DNA of 64,000 bases from Zoroaster sp. YZ-2022 (taxonomy: Eukaryota; Echinodermata; Asteroidea; Forcipulatida; Zoroasteridae): positions 28,136,288-28,200,287 of the forward strand of contig CM055833.1 in the NCBI GenBank assembly GCA_029582265.1, read 5' to 3'. Numbering within the stretch: the first letter of the stretch is position 1; every line of letters begins with the position of its first letter. Both the position numbers and the translations under genes were made by a program. Positions 45,460 through 59,340 of the stretch are shown here, in pieces. Under the pieces are notes generated by a model, which saw nothing but the letters and a program-made list of their open reading frames with translations, did not search any database and had not been told where the DNA came from.

Positions 45460-48400
45460 TGAAAACAAGAATTTCCAGAAATTTCCGATAAATCTTTAAC
45501 TAAATAAATAGGCTTGCATCCATTGGCAGTTTTGTTTATCAGGTTGCAACCTTCTTCCCTTTCACTATGTTCGCATGTATAGTTGTATACTATTGTGTTC
45601 AATATTTTTTGTACATATCTAACTGTTTTGAAGCAAAGGCACAATGGCAAAACTTGTGGAAGACAAGTGTGTATAAAAATAAACATGCCCTTGCCTTGTT
45701 ATTCTTGTCTTCATCTTAGATTGGATTTTTCCTGTGCCCAATCCTGTGGGAAAGTTTAGTCATCCCTGAGCTCCAATGCACTGCACAACTTACCTTTAGA
45801 TTAAATACAATGCACTGAAGAGGAATTTTCCAATTGATTAATTGCCACCCAGTCGTCATTCTTCACTGGTTATCCATAGTGGACCACCTTTGATCAAGAT
45901 TATTATCTGTCTCTCCCTCTTACCCATTCTGCACTAAATGCCCATAATTTTCCTACAGCTCTTAAAAACTGCCCTTTGAATTCAAAAGATGGGCCACTTC
46001 AAGTCCTCACCATCAGGCCCTGCCTTTTCTTAGGAAAGAACTAGGTTGTGTTTTGGGTATAGTCGGTGAAGCCCAGAGTAGATATACATTCTGTTTGGTT
46101 AGATGTATTCTTGGCGGTTGCTTTGTCACAATTATTGTGCATGATTGCAATTAGATCAGTTGAATTGGTTTCTTAGCTTGGTGGATCGTTGGTGTGACAA
46201 AGTGAGTCAGTGACATGTGGTACGAGTTTTCCCAGTGGAATCAAACACTTAAAATACAAGTGATGATGACCGTTTGCTCATTTGTAACATTTAATGTTTT
46301 TGATATAGAAACAGGATCTTGCTCCAATTGATTGGGGGAGGGGGGGGGGGACATTTTCCCCCATTTTTGGAAAACTAATTTATGGTAATTTTCATAGATT
46401 GTACACAATGTGTAGACATGAAAAGCTACCTGATTTTCCCTCAATGCTACACAGTACACCATGTCAAAGTAATATTATTCTAAGCCATAATTAAGATTTG
46501 TTTCTTAAAATAATACTTATAAATTCAAGACTTATAAATAAAAAATACATTGAAATTGGATCATGCCTTTTTCATAAAATATTTTGTATAGAAGAAGATT
46601 TAATAGAATTTGGAACAAAATGTGGACAGAACGTATAAGAGACATAGATTAAGGAATTTATAGGCTACTACAGTTATAATGGTGTTTGTCCCAGCTATCA
46701 AGTCACCCCTATCACTATTGTGAAAAGCATGAATGAAGTTTTTTTCAGTAAGTAATTTTAACTAAACTGTGTTGGATTCAATACAATTGAAGTCGGCCGC
46801 CCTAAACCACTCAAATTCTCCAACAATGCCAACACGGAAACTTGTCGTTGCCTTAAGGCTTATGGAAATGAAACTTTGTTGTAATGTATCTTTGAACGGA
46901 CAGAGTAATCGTATTTGCCAGTTGGCAATCTTTGTTAACAAGGTGTGCCCTTTTAATCTACTAATTCACAGTTATTTTCAGATACTGAATGGGAGGTAAA
47001 TTTGGAAATTATATGTTTAGTGGCAAAGGACGTCAGAAAATATAGGTGAATAAATATGCAGTTTTATATTACATAGATTAAGTATAGAATTGGTAATTCA
47101 AATGACTTAGTGTAAAGCTCATGATGGTATTAATCTTCTCTAGAAATTGTTTTGTTTGCGGTGCTGTCATTCTTAAGAATTGTTCTCAAGTCAAAAGTAC
47201 TTCAATTATTTTATAAATAAACAAAGAATTTTTTTTTTCTCTCTGATATGTGTACTTCAATTTTTGTTTTGTCCAGTTTTTTAATAACAGTGTCCACTTG
47301 TCACTCAGCAAGTTAAGAACTTGGAATCATATTTCCGGCAAAGTAATTTGCAATTTTTTTTTCTCTCCAAAAATGTTTTCACGTGCAATAAACACCACTT
47401 CCTGACTAATTTCCTAGTGTAATTAAATTTCAAGAAACTAGGCATTCAGTCTTTTATCAGCAACACACACCCTTATATTTTGTTCTTGTATGTCAATGGA
47501 ACGGCGGTCACTAACCTTAAAAAAATGTTTTCCGGTCATCAACCCATAACTTCACTCATCATTGTAAACCATGGCTCAGCAGCTACATCAAATACTGTTA
47601 TCTGATTTTCATCAAGGTATTCATGATTACTGTGTCAAAGAAGGTGTACCTGTCACTTTGGTGAACTTGGGTTATTCTTCTGAGCAAATTGGACATTCAC
47701 AGAAGGAGGTCAGTCAGGATTTTAATCAATTGACCACAATGCCTTCTTCCAGCCTGAGGTTTTTGTGTCCATCACATGTATAATTGGTCACTCCTGAGAA
47801 CTATTGTTGTTGTGTAGGATATTTGTGGTTTGATTCAATGGGTTGACCATTATGCAGCTGTCCAGTTGGGTCAAGTCTTCAAGGATAATTCAAACTTCTG
47901 CATTGAACCAAGGAGGAAGGAACACATCAAGATTATAATTTTTGTTTAACTAGACAGAATTGTTGGAAAATGATTGAATGTTTGTAAGCGCACACATTCC
48001 AGCAATTTTTAACAAGATGGAACTGCTAGGAATGATTGAATGAAATATACATGTAAGTGAACACATTCCAGTGCTGTGGTTTGGGCAGTTATTTTGTTTC
48101 CCATCATTGGAAGTCAAGTTATGGACAATCTCCTAAGCCAAGAGTTGACAACTGAAGGGAGTCCACAATTGTTTCATTTAGAGTTGTTCCTGGTGATGGC
48201 TTATGAAACCAACTCTCATGTACAGTATCAAACAGGAATTACATGGAACACAGCAAATTCCCCCTTCCCCCTCTTAAGTCCATGGGTTGGGTCAGAGGCA
48301 TGAGCTGGGGGTAATGGGTTACTATGAGCATCTGCATGTGAATGAGGGTCAAAAAGGAAACTGACATGTATGTAGGTCAGCCTAGTGGTTTATCCCCTTG

Positions 48401-50780
48401 TAAGTTTTAATAGAAACGTCATTGCACTAATCATGGAGGGTCCGTTTTATAGCTCCATGCACTAATCAAGGTTTTTATTTTTCCCCTTCACCCATGGGTG
48501 TTTCAGTGGCCCCCCACACCACCCTAACAAATAAATGAATAAATAAATAACTCTGGTAATGCACTGCTAGTGTAATAAATGCCAGCATAGCTTTCTCTAG
48601 TGGTGAATGTTGTAGGGTACCTAGCTTTCTGAACCAACTGTTGTAGCCAATCCTGATCTAAGCAAGGGACCAACTCTAGTCCACTAGAAATGAAATGCTG
48701 GGTTGTAGACTGGTGAACATGTTGTCATCTTTTAGCAATGATCAACTTGTTTGGCAACTCCTGGAACAGAGATTGACAAGACCTGAAGAAAAATTTGATT
48801 GGATATTTCATCATAGTCGAGTTATTTGGTTTGCTGTGTCTGCACTTGCCAGTGACTGGCCACCCTACACCATAGGTGTGACCATGACCTAGGTCTGGTG
48901 ATATAACCCTTTTAGAAACTAGGTTATTTGGCATCTGTCCACATCACTCTAAAAATAGTGTTCTCTGACCCTCAAACAAATTACTGAACTCTTACCCTGG
49001 TTTACAAGGACTGTAGGTACTAGTACAATTCAGAGTGGAGTAATGGAGGGGTAGTAAAAAAAATTAAATAGGCTAATACAAAAACAAATCAAACAGAAAA
49101 AGGAGGACAGGCATTCCTTTGTTTATTATTTTAAAAAAAATGCAATTTGTGACCAAAATGTATTTGTTAGTTTGTTTGTAATTGCAAATTTTTGTTGTGG
49201 TTTTGTTTAAACCCTCTTTTTATTCTTGTGTTAACAGGTGAACCTTACCATGACTACCTAAAAGGTAACATATTTTTGACTAATATACATATATTTTATG
49301 TATTACAATTTTATTTTCAGCTACAATTTATAGATCAGATAAGAGAAACAATAATGCAACGAAGTTTCATCTCTCCTCCATACCTCACATTAATTAATTA
49401 GAAGTTTCTCCAATTAAAAATGTAAGCCATGTATAGCCAGACTAGTATTCCTAGATAAAACATTTGTTAAAATCAGTGATGTCTTTTGAAAACCATTTCC
49501 GCTCTCAATAAGCCAACAGTATTTATATTGCTGCACTGTGCTGTAAATTTAGAAAAAATTGGCAATTAGAAGACCCAAAAAGTTGTCAGACTTGTTAAAC
49601 TTCTCACCCACAAAAACAGGTCCAATTATGCTCAACAAGCAGCCCACACCTGGGCAACTGAGCAGTTCTTTTATCTCATTGACCACCAAAAAAAAACATG
49701 TTTTTTAAGTAAACAGAGCGAGCTTGCAGCATTTTGACAGTTTCAGTCTGCTCGCTTTGGTGATTTGTCACAATTCTCCAGCTGTTTTCGGAGCATTACA
49801 CAAAATCTTTAGAGAATCGGTAAGACCTTACACTGTGCACATAGAGACACATTCCACATGTTGTGTGAGAAATTCGTCTTGGGAAGTCCAGGGACCCAGG
49901 GTCTTTCAAAGGATTACCTGCTTCGATTCATTCACACAAATAAATGAATTGCATTCGGTACAGTGCACTTTCCCTGATGTTTCTCTTTGCTAATAACACA
50001 AACACGGGTACAAATTCTGAATTTTGTATTCATATTTATTTAACACATCACTTCTGCAACTTACTCTTAAACTGTTTTTCAGTACATATTCTAGAAATTA
50101 CAATAATCATCTTTAATAATCACCTTGGATAATCATGAACCAACAAATTTCCACTTTTAAAAATTGAAATGGGATACAAATTATGTTTTTAAGTATCTTT
50201 TCCAAATGTCTTAAATTATTTGGTCAGTCACTGAACCAGTGCTACAAAATGCATTGAAAATGTCTTTCACACTTTTTAAATCTGTATATATGTAGAAATT
50301 TAACCCAGTGTAATAATGTTACTGGTGTGTACATACCCATGGTATCATGCAGAGTAAATAATGCCACTAGTCCATGTGTTATTATGGCCTACTGAAATAC
50401 TCAAAACAAGTCATTAGGGAGCTGATATCACCCAATAAGTACCTCTAGTATTTATTTTAAGGCAATAAACCTTTCATATCTTGTAGACTGGCATGGATAA
50501 TTGTGTGCTCATGACTTGGTGAATAAAAGCAGCATTTTTTAATGTCTGGCAAGGACAAACCAAACCATGTAAATTTTTTGTCTGGTCACTGTGTCATTTT
50601 TGACAGGGCACTTTATATATTAACCAGACTACATGTACTTCAAATAAATGTATTCTAGTATTAATTAAAAACAAGTTTAATGCAAATACGTACATGGTAC
50701 ACTGTAGTTTTATAGCTTGAGCTCTGTAAAAGGATTTACTGTGAAGAGCAGACTGACTTCATATTCTAAAGCAAATAACT
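45460..50780. other. AT-rich intergenic DNA without recognised genes
   Basis: Only short unrecognised frames (for example 47571-47783, starting MAQQLHQILLSDFHQGIHDY). A run of G (about 46327-46350) and (ATAA)n near 48530-48550. No exon with both splice signals and recognisable protein was found. Confidence 0.5.
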
Positions 50781-50786
50781 AGTTAA

Positions 50787-51110
50787 CCCTCCTATGTACA
50801 GTGCAGTTTGCCATAGAATTGTCAGACCATGGAGGAAGGAAATAGACCTTTCAAGTTTGCTGTACTGAAGGGTTTTGAAAGGTGAGAAAACTGTCTGACA
50901 AAAGGGACCTATGAAAGGTTTCGAAAGGTGAAACAACTCTCTGAACAAACTGGTGTTGAAATGTTTCAATACCTTTCAAAGGTTATTGAAAGGTGTGGTA
51001 GTTCAGTAGCAACAAATTCTGGAGGGTTTTAAAGGGTTCATACATTATTGATAGCCATTTTGCCAGTAAGCAGATTTTGAAAGGTTTTGAAAGGTCAAAC
51101 CATAGGAGGG
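50787..51110. mobile_element. piggyBac-like MITE C
   Basis: TTAA at 50783-50786 and 51111-51114; ends CCCTCCTATG and CATAGGAGGG. The interior consists of GGTTTTGAAAGGTGA words and inverses. Confidence 0.78.
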
Positions 51111-52746
51111 TTAAAGAAGACTTAATCCAATAAGGGATGAAGATGAAGCATTTGCGTAAGTAGTCTCCCAACCACAAGTCTGCTGAATGCATTCATTGCA
51201 TTGATCTAAAAGTATTTAGAGACTTCACAAAAAGGGTACTGGGAAACATAGCCCCAAAATACATGTATACATCTAGGAAGACATTATAGTTAAATATTTT
51301 TGCATCATGCACATTTATAGGTCTTTATGTATAATAAATGTATTTATTCTGTGTTCACTACTTTAAGGTACGTTTTCATTTATTTAACTTTAACAAGTTG
51401 ACCCTTTCCACCAACCAATTAAATTAACTGTGGATAATTCTGATAAGTCATCCCATATTTTCCTTCAATGGATAAAAATCAGTGCATAAATATAATAATT
51501 GAATATTATACATAGATGGCTATGATATCTAACAGATACGATATTAGTCTTTACAAGTTGGCACCAAAATAGCAGTTTATATGGGGTGAGACGCAGTTAA
51601 GCTGTCTAGCCGCCCAAAAAGCACCAAGTTGTAAAGTTACCACAGAATAAAGGGAAATTGTGATTACTATTAACACACTGTGATTTCTCAGTGCTACTTA
51701 ATGCCAGAATACACTCATGGTAAAATTCATGCATCCATACTTTATAAAGATCAGGAAATATGTACAAAAGAACCTGCGATACTTTTAGCTGAATAAGTTC
51801 ACAATTATAAAAGTTTTTTTTCTTTTTTTTCCAGTTTTTGTTCACGTCAAATCAATAGTTTAACAGGTTTATAGTAGAAAATTGTTGCCCTGTTGGTGAT
51901 TCCCTGCAAATTTGTGTGTTCTCTAAAATAAGAGCACTTTAGATGTTTTCTCAGTACAATTGGTATCTAACCATCAACAACACATCCAGTAAGCTTTTAG
52001 TTTTAGGTAATTTTCCTAAGGTGTACCCTGCCTTTATCTGATAGCAATGGGTCACTTGGTTTGTATAGATGATAATGACAACAGAGTTCAAATCGAACAA
52101 TCAGATACTAATCAAAATTAAAGCAATACAAATTCTTTGAAAAATACGCCCTAAATAAACAGGAAATTAATATTTAACCAAAGCTTCATATGAAAATCAA
52201 ACCAAACTGTCAAATGTCTAGATTTTTTCTCAAATCCCCATGTGGGCACAGGTCACTATCAACAATTTAAGCAAATAGAACACATTGGTATAATAATTCC
52301 TGTAGTAGGAACCATGCTGGTAGGTAGCTTAATACTAAAATGACACTCACTGCTTGCCACTTAACAAATAATTGGACTTGTTCTCAATTTAACATTGACC
52401 TTCATAACAACAATGGACACTGCTCTCTTTGGAAGGTTTCCAAGTTCACCCCAGCCAGTTTACTTGTGAACAAAATATAATAGTAAGCACCTAACTATAC
52501 CATACTAGAGGAATGATTTGGCCAGGTTGTTAACACTTGAAAAAACACTTCACCCTGAAATGTCACCCCCCTCCCCCAATAAATCTCTTTTGGACGCTAA
52601 TAGTGTATAGTACCGCTAAAAATAACAGCTGACCATTTAACTTAGACATGCCCTTATTAAGTTGCAATTCAACCAGCTGCAACATGTTTGGTTGGAACCT
52701 TAGTTGAATTTCAGAGTTTTTTGGTGAGCAAAATCTATTTAATATT

Positions 52747-52850
52747 GTTTACGGTGACACCATGTGAAAAAATTACGAGTCGTAATTATTTATGAAAAGA
52801 ACTGGTGGTTACAACTCAGTATGCTCTAATCGTCTTCAGGACCATCGTGA
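52747..52850 (-). repeat. Dispersed repeat with hammerhead-like hairpin, copy 3
   Basis: Minus strand: CCTGAAGACGATTAGAGCAT then ACTGAGTTGTAACCACCAG; the second half of the stem and GAAACGTC are deleted. Confidence 0.55.
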
Positions 52851-53139
52851 TTTGAAAGAAAAAACATTTTTTTCCTTCTTGGCAGCAATTCTGTTTTAAT
52901 TAAATGTAAGCATAGTTGTTTTGTCAGGTTTTTTAAAGAAAGATTCTTCATCATCTTGAATTGAATAACCCACCCTAGACTGGTCCCCTGTCTATATCCT
53001 ATCAAGGATATAGACAGGCTCCAGGCATACCACTCAAAGGATTTAATTGGATACGTTAACGTGTTGTGCTGAAGATCGGACTTCACGCTTCAAGGCTTGT
53101 GTGCACCAGCTACCAACTAAGGTCAAAGTTCAGCATCGG

Positions 53140-53290
53140 GAAAAATATGGCGGCTGTACGGCCAGGATCTGGCGTCATTCACGCGCCTCTAGCTCAAAGC
53201 GTGACGTCAGGTCTTCAGGCTAAACCCACCCCAGCATAATTGTGACTGCTAATGTGATATAAAAACTCAAACCAGATGTGCTGTACATGT
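53140..53290 (+). promoter_or_regulatory. Promoter-like cluster: YY1-like, CRE and TATA motifs
   Basis: A locally CpG-rich patch holds AATATGGCGGCTG (YY1-like, about 53144-53156), a perfect CRE palindrome TGACGTCA (53202-53209) and TATAAAAA (53258-53265), about 50 bp apart. A 30-codon frame starts at the ATG within the first motif. No gene is recognised downstream; the assignment rests on motifs only. Confidence 0.35.
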
Positions 53291-53299
53291 ATCAATATA

Positions 53300-56200
53300 A
53301 TCTTAGACAAATGTATGTTATAGTCTCCATGTCGGACCAGGTGTATATTGAATGCTTCAGATTCCTATCTCACCTGGTGGCAAGGCCAACTTTGGTTTCC
53401 ACCATACCTTTCTCTATATTATCCAAAGTTTTCCCGGATAAGGACCCACAAGGTTGCTGCAGCTGGTTATACCACAAACTCTGTTGGCAGATCCTCTTGA
53501 GGGTATGTGTATGACCACAGCTAAAGCCACAGAATGTAAGGTTTTAAAAAAATAACATTTTTTCCCCGATAACGAACGTTTAATTTTGTTTTTTTAAGCC
53601 ATAGATGAAAAATTCCAATGAATGGTGGTGATTGATCTATATAGGTTACAAACGAAATAAAGCTTAACAAATTTGCTCCGCAACCGGCCAAAAGAATAAG
53701 CAAGTTTTGCTGGTAACCAAGGCAAACATTAACAACTATGAAATTTGCATTCTTTTCTGGCATGATTGCCACATGTTACTTGTATGAAAGAAAATTGGGT
53801 CAAGCAATAGTGTAAGGTCTGAGTCATTAAAGTTAAATACAGCTGCAATATTACTTGGTTAATGCCTTGATAGCATACATAGGGAAAAAACAAAAACAAA
53901 CATGACATTTGTTCAGTGAGAGATTTCCAGTGAGTATGTGAGGTCATATTATTTTGTAGTGTAATTCACCATTAGAAATTAAAGTATTGACTGGAAAACC
54001 ACTGTCTTTTATAATGACCATTTTCTATTGGAGATGTTGACTGTAAACCAATTATAATTTTAGCCATTTATGAGTTTCATTCAAATTAATGTCTGGTACA
54101 AAGACTCAGCGGCAAGTACATAGTTAAATGTGGGTTTCTCAGACTTACATGCTGACATTGTTCATCGGACTAAATCACATGGTATAGCAACAGTGTGCCA
54201 AGTTTGGGAAATTCAGTGCAAGTCAATTCACTGCTTATCAAATTTAGGACCCTTACTGGCATAAACATTAAATGGGGTTAAGATAGTAAATTTTATTGTT
54301 TAGAATATTTACTGATTAAAATAAGAAAATAAAACAAGATGTGAACCTAAATACATGTGTGCATTATCACTGTTTACATAGTTGACCACGGTTTGGTTTT
54401 TATTCCTGAAGCACATTATTTCATTACATCAATTTTATCAATACATTTTTAAAAACAACTACTGAAAAATAAGATATATTGTGGTGCTCAAGTAAAAGTT
54501 TACTTAGTTTTCTTATGGGAAAATGGTCAAAACCTAATAATTTATCAGCAAATTTACTTTGCACCAATGTAAAGTTTTTGCATTGGACACTTCAGAAGTT
54601 TACACATAGCTAGGGGTTAAGCAGAATCTATTAAACAACCCCTATTAAGACCTTAAAAAAACATCTTACTTGAGGCTAGCCAAAACCGTTTTCTGTTTCA
54701 ACAAATCAATAACATGCCGGTAAGAAGCTCTCAGCGTGAAAGACTCCCTAGGCTAACCAATAAAAGCTTTTGTAATAGACCCCTTTTGTAAATACCATAA
54801 TACTGGCAAGCATTTTTTCTAATCCACAATACTTTCCCCATACACTGTATATGACCTCACATGCTGAAATGAGTCACAATCTATGAATGTTGATTTTTAT
54901 GCTACGGTGCGTATCACGCTCGGTGGCAACAACATGGAACCTCTTTCTCTAGGACGAGAGCAAATAATGGACATGGAGAAGTTCAAATCCCCTCACATCT
55001 TACAGTATGAATCATACTGAAGCCTAAACATGGGAATATTAACATGGCAATTATACATTGTATCTTAAATTGGAAGGAGAAAAATCCACTTGTAATTCAC
55101 TGGGGCCACTTATAATTCATTAGGGGCCAATTTCACACAGTTGATTAGTTGACAAATTGGCAACCAGCCAAATTTTCTGCTTAGAAGCTCTATCAAATTG
55201 GTGCCAAATGTTTGTATTATTTAGCTACCTGTATTACTCTCTGATAGTTTGTATATTAAGATACTTACAAACACACATGAACTTATTTGCCCCTGACCAT
55301 ACAGCAAGCATAAACTTTGTACAATATAAATATACATAATCCCTTCACCTTTTTTCTACAATAATTTAATGACAAACAGTCATTTAAACACAACAATTCT
55401 TCACTGTACAGAACTTTCTTAAAATTCAAGAGAGATTTCAATGTACAATAATATAATATTAACAAGAAAAAGGTTTATCATAAGTGAATAATATTGTTTT
55501 GAAATGTTAGTTTCTGTTATTACTGGAACAGTTTAACAACTAACAAAGTACTTCTAACATTAACATCTTTGTAATTCCCGACAAGATTTTCATCAATTAT
55601 TGTAATTTATAAGACATTCATGTAATTCTTTCCTTACTGGAAATTTGAGTCACAAACCACAACCAACAGGTTTTGGTATTCATTTTCTGCTGAGTTACAT
55701 TACATTTAAATACTTTCTAAATAGATGTATTATTGTTTGCCGTTCTTAACAATTCTTTTTATAATTAGGATGTATCAGGGAATATGATACATTGTATTTT
55801 ATCCCAGAACAACAAATCTCAACTTGTGAATTTTGACTAAAAAATTATTTGGTGCATGTTATATTCAGCAAAAACTTTGTCGGAACAGTTGAATGATAAT
55901 AAAAATACAATTTTGGAAGCACACACAAAAAAAAGATAAAAGCTGAAATTCTTAAAATTAGCTTTAATCTTCTAAAAACCTGCAAAATATCTATCATCAT
56001 CCCTGATGTGCACATACGTGATTCTTGTGTTACTGAAATGAGCAGGAATAGAGCATGTGTGCATTTGCATGGCCCTTAAGATAATAAGGCACAATGTTGC
56101 CTATGAATGTACTAGCAAATAATTCATGGGAATTTCAGAACATTTCATGATGCAAGGTTACATGCATTTACATGCACATGAAGTTCTGTGAGTTCACTCC

Positions 56201-59200
56201 ATTTATTTCATTTAAAAAGATTGATTTCATAGAATTCATCAAAAAGACAAAATGAGATGTACTCATTTTGTACATGTTATATGTATGATTGCTTGTACAT
56301 AAAAATCTATAAGTTCAATTATTACTTTATAGTAAATGTTTATAACCATGTTCCATAACTATATTAAAATGTTAACATGCAACAATATAAAATCATAATG
56401 GCAGCTTTATGGAGATTGGCATGGTGATTGGCATTTCATAAATTTCACTTTCATTCACACCAAACTAAAAGCCTTGAAAAAAGCTGTTAACAACTTCCTT
56501 AATTGAACTTTCATGGTAATGATATCTTCACAGATATAATCACTGAACAAGCACCAGTGCAATCAATTACATAAACTCATTCATAGAACAACTCGTGGGA
56601 AAGTTTCCAAGGATACGGCATGTAAAGATTACCTGAAGTTATGTTTTTATTTATTAAGTATTTATTGAAATGTCCTTAGAATGACAATACAGTCTAGTTC
56701 TGTCCTCAAGTCAGATTGGGCATTGACGTCCTTGGTCCTGTTTTCTTTCTCATTACAGCTTGCTGGGGATAACAAAACACAGGATCCCTGCAGCTTCCTT
56801 CAAACCTTGGGCATCATAAGAGAATTTCCAGGGTCCGGATATGAGGCTGACATGGATAAGACTGGTGGGTATAAGACTGGTGGGTATAAGACTGGTATCT
56901 GTGGTGAAAAAATTTAAAACAGAAATATGCAAATTACGTTAAGTTGTATGTCAATTAACCCTGGTAATAAACCTTTGTCCTATTCTTTAAAGACACTACG
57001 GCAAATACAGACAAATTTGCAGTTTTAATGATTTTGAACACATTTATATGTGTAACTTGACTAAGCAATATTAAATTTGGTAATTAAGTGTTTTTTTTAT
57101 AGTTTTTATTGTCTTGCCTCAAAAAGAAACTGGGGGAATAACCAGCTGGCCACGCCCCCAGAAAAACTATGGAATGGAATTTAATTGTGGTTGTTCAGTC
57201 TTCATGATAGGTGAGAACTGAGGGCATAATGTGATAAATTTAACATACAACAAAATCCTTACCCAGCCATTATCTGCAAATTGAAATCATATATGCATGT
57301 GCATTCAGAAAAAATTCACTCAATTGAATTTGTTTTCTTCAAAATATTATGATTGGACTTTTAGACCTTTTTGGCCCAAAACCACTTGAACTTTCCCACA
57401 AAATGCAAGAGGAAAACAAATCAGTAACACGTGTATATTGAAGTTTGCCTGTAGCCTGCCCAGCAGTTGTTGTCCACTACCAACAGGCTTACAGTTTGAT
57501 ATACTGCACCTGGTACATAAGCTCAGGCAACATTATTGACTTAGCATTAACTCGGGGTACACTTGATCTTCATATGTAAAGTGCATTCTCACCAAGGTGC
57601 CATATTTTGATGGGAGAAAGTATAAAAATTGGGTGTCAAATTACAGGATAAATTCAAAATGTGAAGAATTGTTTGCAGAAATAATTCTTAAAAGGCTTGC
57701 AAAGAATGTGTGTATGCGTGGGACTGCATGGACACACAATACACATAATTTGAAAGCGTATCAAAATTTAAAAAGGAAATCATTATGCACTGGGAAATTT
57801 CATGTACAGGTTATTTAACAAGTCATTGCATGGGAGGTCCTAGCTTAAGGCAAGGTTACACTACTCTTTGCTTAGACGAATGAGTACACTGTAATGGCTT
57901 CAAAGAGAAGCCTATAAATGTGTGAACAATTTTATGTTCCCCTTCATTGGGAAGCTAATTTGGAATCCATTAGGGATTGCACAGGTATTTTTAGTAAGTA
58001 ATTGTAAGTACTATCTCTACTCTGACATGGACTCATTCATTGACAGTGTGGATGAAATATATGTTTCTCACTGGTCTTAGTATTTTTGCCGGTTATATTT
58101 TAGTGCTGAATACAATTAGAAATGCTCAAATACAGTGCAGAAATTTTGCAAAATATTGTTTTTCTGCAATGCCAGCCAACATGTATTTCCACCAAATTAA
58201 AGCAAGTATACACTTTTGGTTAAACTTCTATGGATTTTCAAGTTTATTTCATTGTTTTTCATTTATTTAAAAAGAAAATAGTAAAAATGCAGTAAGATTT
58301 TTCGCATTCATCATTCCAACGTGGAATTTTTGTCTTCGGATAAAATTATCAAATTATTTGATTAAATGTACCTGAAACAAAAATAAATATATGGGATGTT
58401 TGATATTATCATCAACCTACATGTAACTCCAAGTAAGTTTCATGTAAATCTATGACCATTATTTTTTTTTCAAGAATACCAATAATGTATAGGTGCTTTA
58501 AATCACTATTTAACTTCCCTCCAGACAAATTGATAATGATTTGACTGTGTTTCTAGGTGCTGTTGGACCTCAAAGGTTTTACATTAAATCCCCAAAGGAA
58601 AACAGCCAATGAATTTTTCAATTTACTCCATGATACATGTACGTTTATGAAACTGCCCGAAGCAAAAATCATTCACGGCTAGTCTGAGATCATAATACAG
58701 ATGAGTTGCAATTGCCACTGATGTCTTCTTATAAAGTGACTATGAAGCAAGCAAAGGCCCTGTATATCTGCCGGCTTTCCTCAAAAGCTGTTTGTTGAAT
58801 GTAATAGATTTCTTGACCTTATTTTCAATTACCTGAATTATGAAAGGTTCATTGGGTATGACAGTAAAAATCAACTTCAATTTTGAATATTACTAACTAA
58901 AAGGAAACCTGGAATATTTTTTAAATTCAGTATCTGTATTAGTTTTTCTTGAAATTATTTTCTATTCCCGATTTTGCAATTATTGACTTTCTAGTAGTGC
59001 TAGGGGTTACCGGTTCATTCGCTAACCGTTTAACTAAAATTTTCATGGTTGGTTAATAGTCGGCACCCGATGGCCACACAAACTATATATAGTCGGCAAA
59101 TGGAACAATGTGTAAAGCATCAATAAACTTCCTGCAATGATTGTTTAATAACCAATGCAGCAAAAAATAAAGTCTAGAACAAAATGGGTGGCAAATCCTT

Positions 59201-59340
59201 ACAAAATTGTTGTTTTTTAAATACTGGTTAGCCAGTTAGCAAATTTGTTAACAGTTAGTGCAGTTTTCGGTCGGTTAACCATCCCAGCACTACTTTCTAG
59301 TAGATCTCATTGAAATGAAAATTGTTTTTAAGAACTTACA
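53300..59340. other. Intergenic and probable ANKRD50 3' flank
   Basis: AT-rich with no recognised gene. 55125-55206 is a diverged GGGGCCAATT-type MITE. Minus-strand ANKRD50 3' UTR must start at 59340 going left; its end is not determined. Confidence 0.5.

Noticed and set aside
47571..47783. 70-codon frame starting MAQQLHQILL
   Set aside because: No homology recognised, no splice context and surrounded by AT-rich DNA.
56681..56917. Possible terminal exon with a CATTACAG acceptor and repeated YKTGG
   Set aside because: No recognisable protein, no partner exon, and the YKTGG part is a short DNA duplication.
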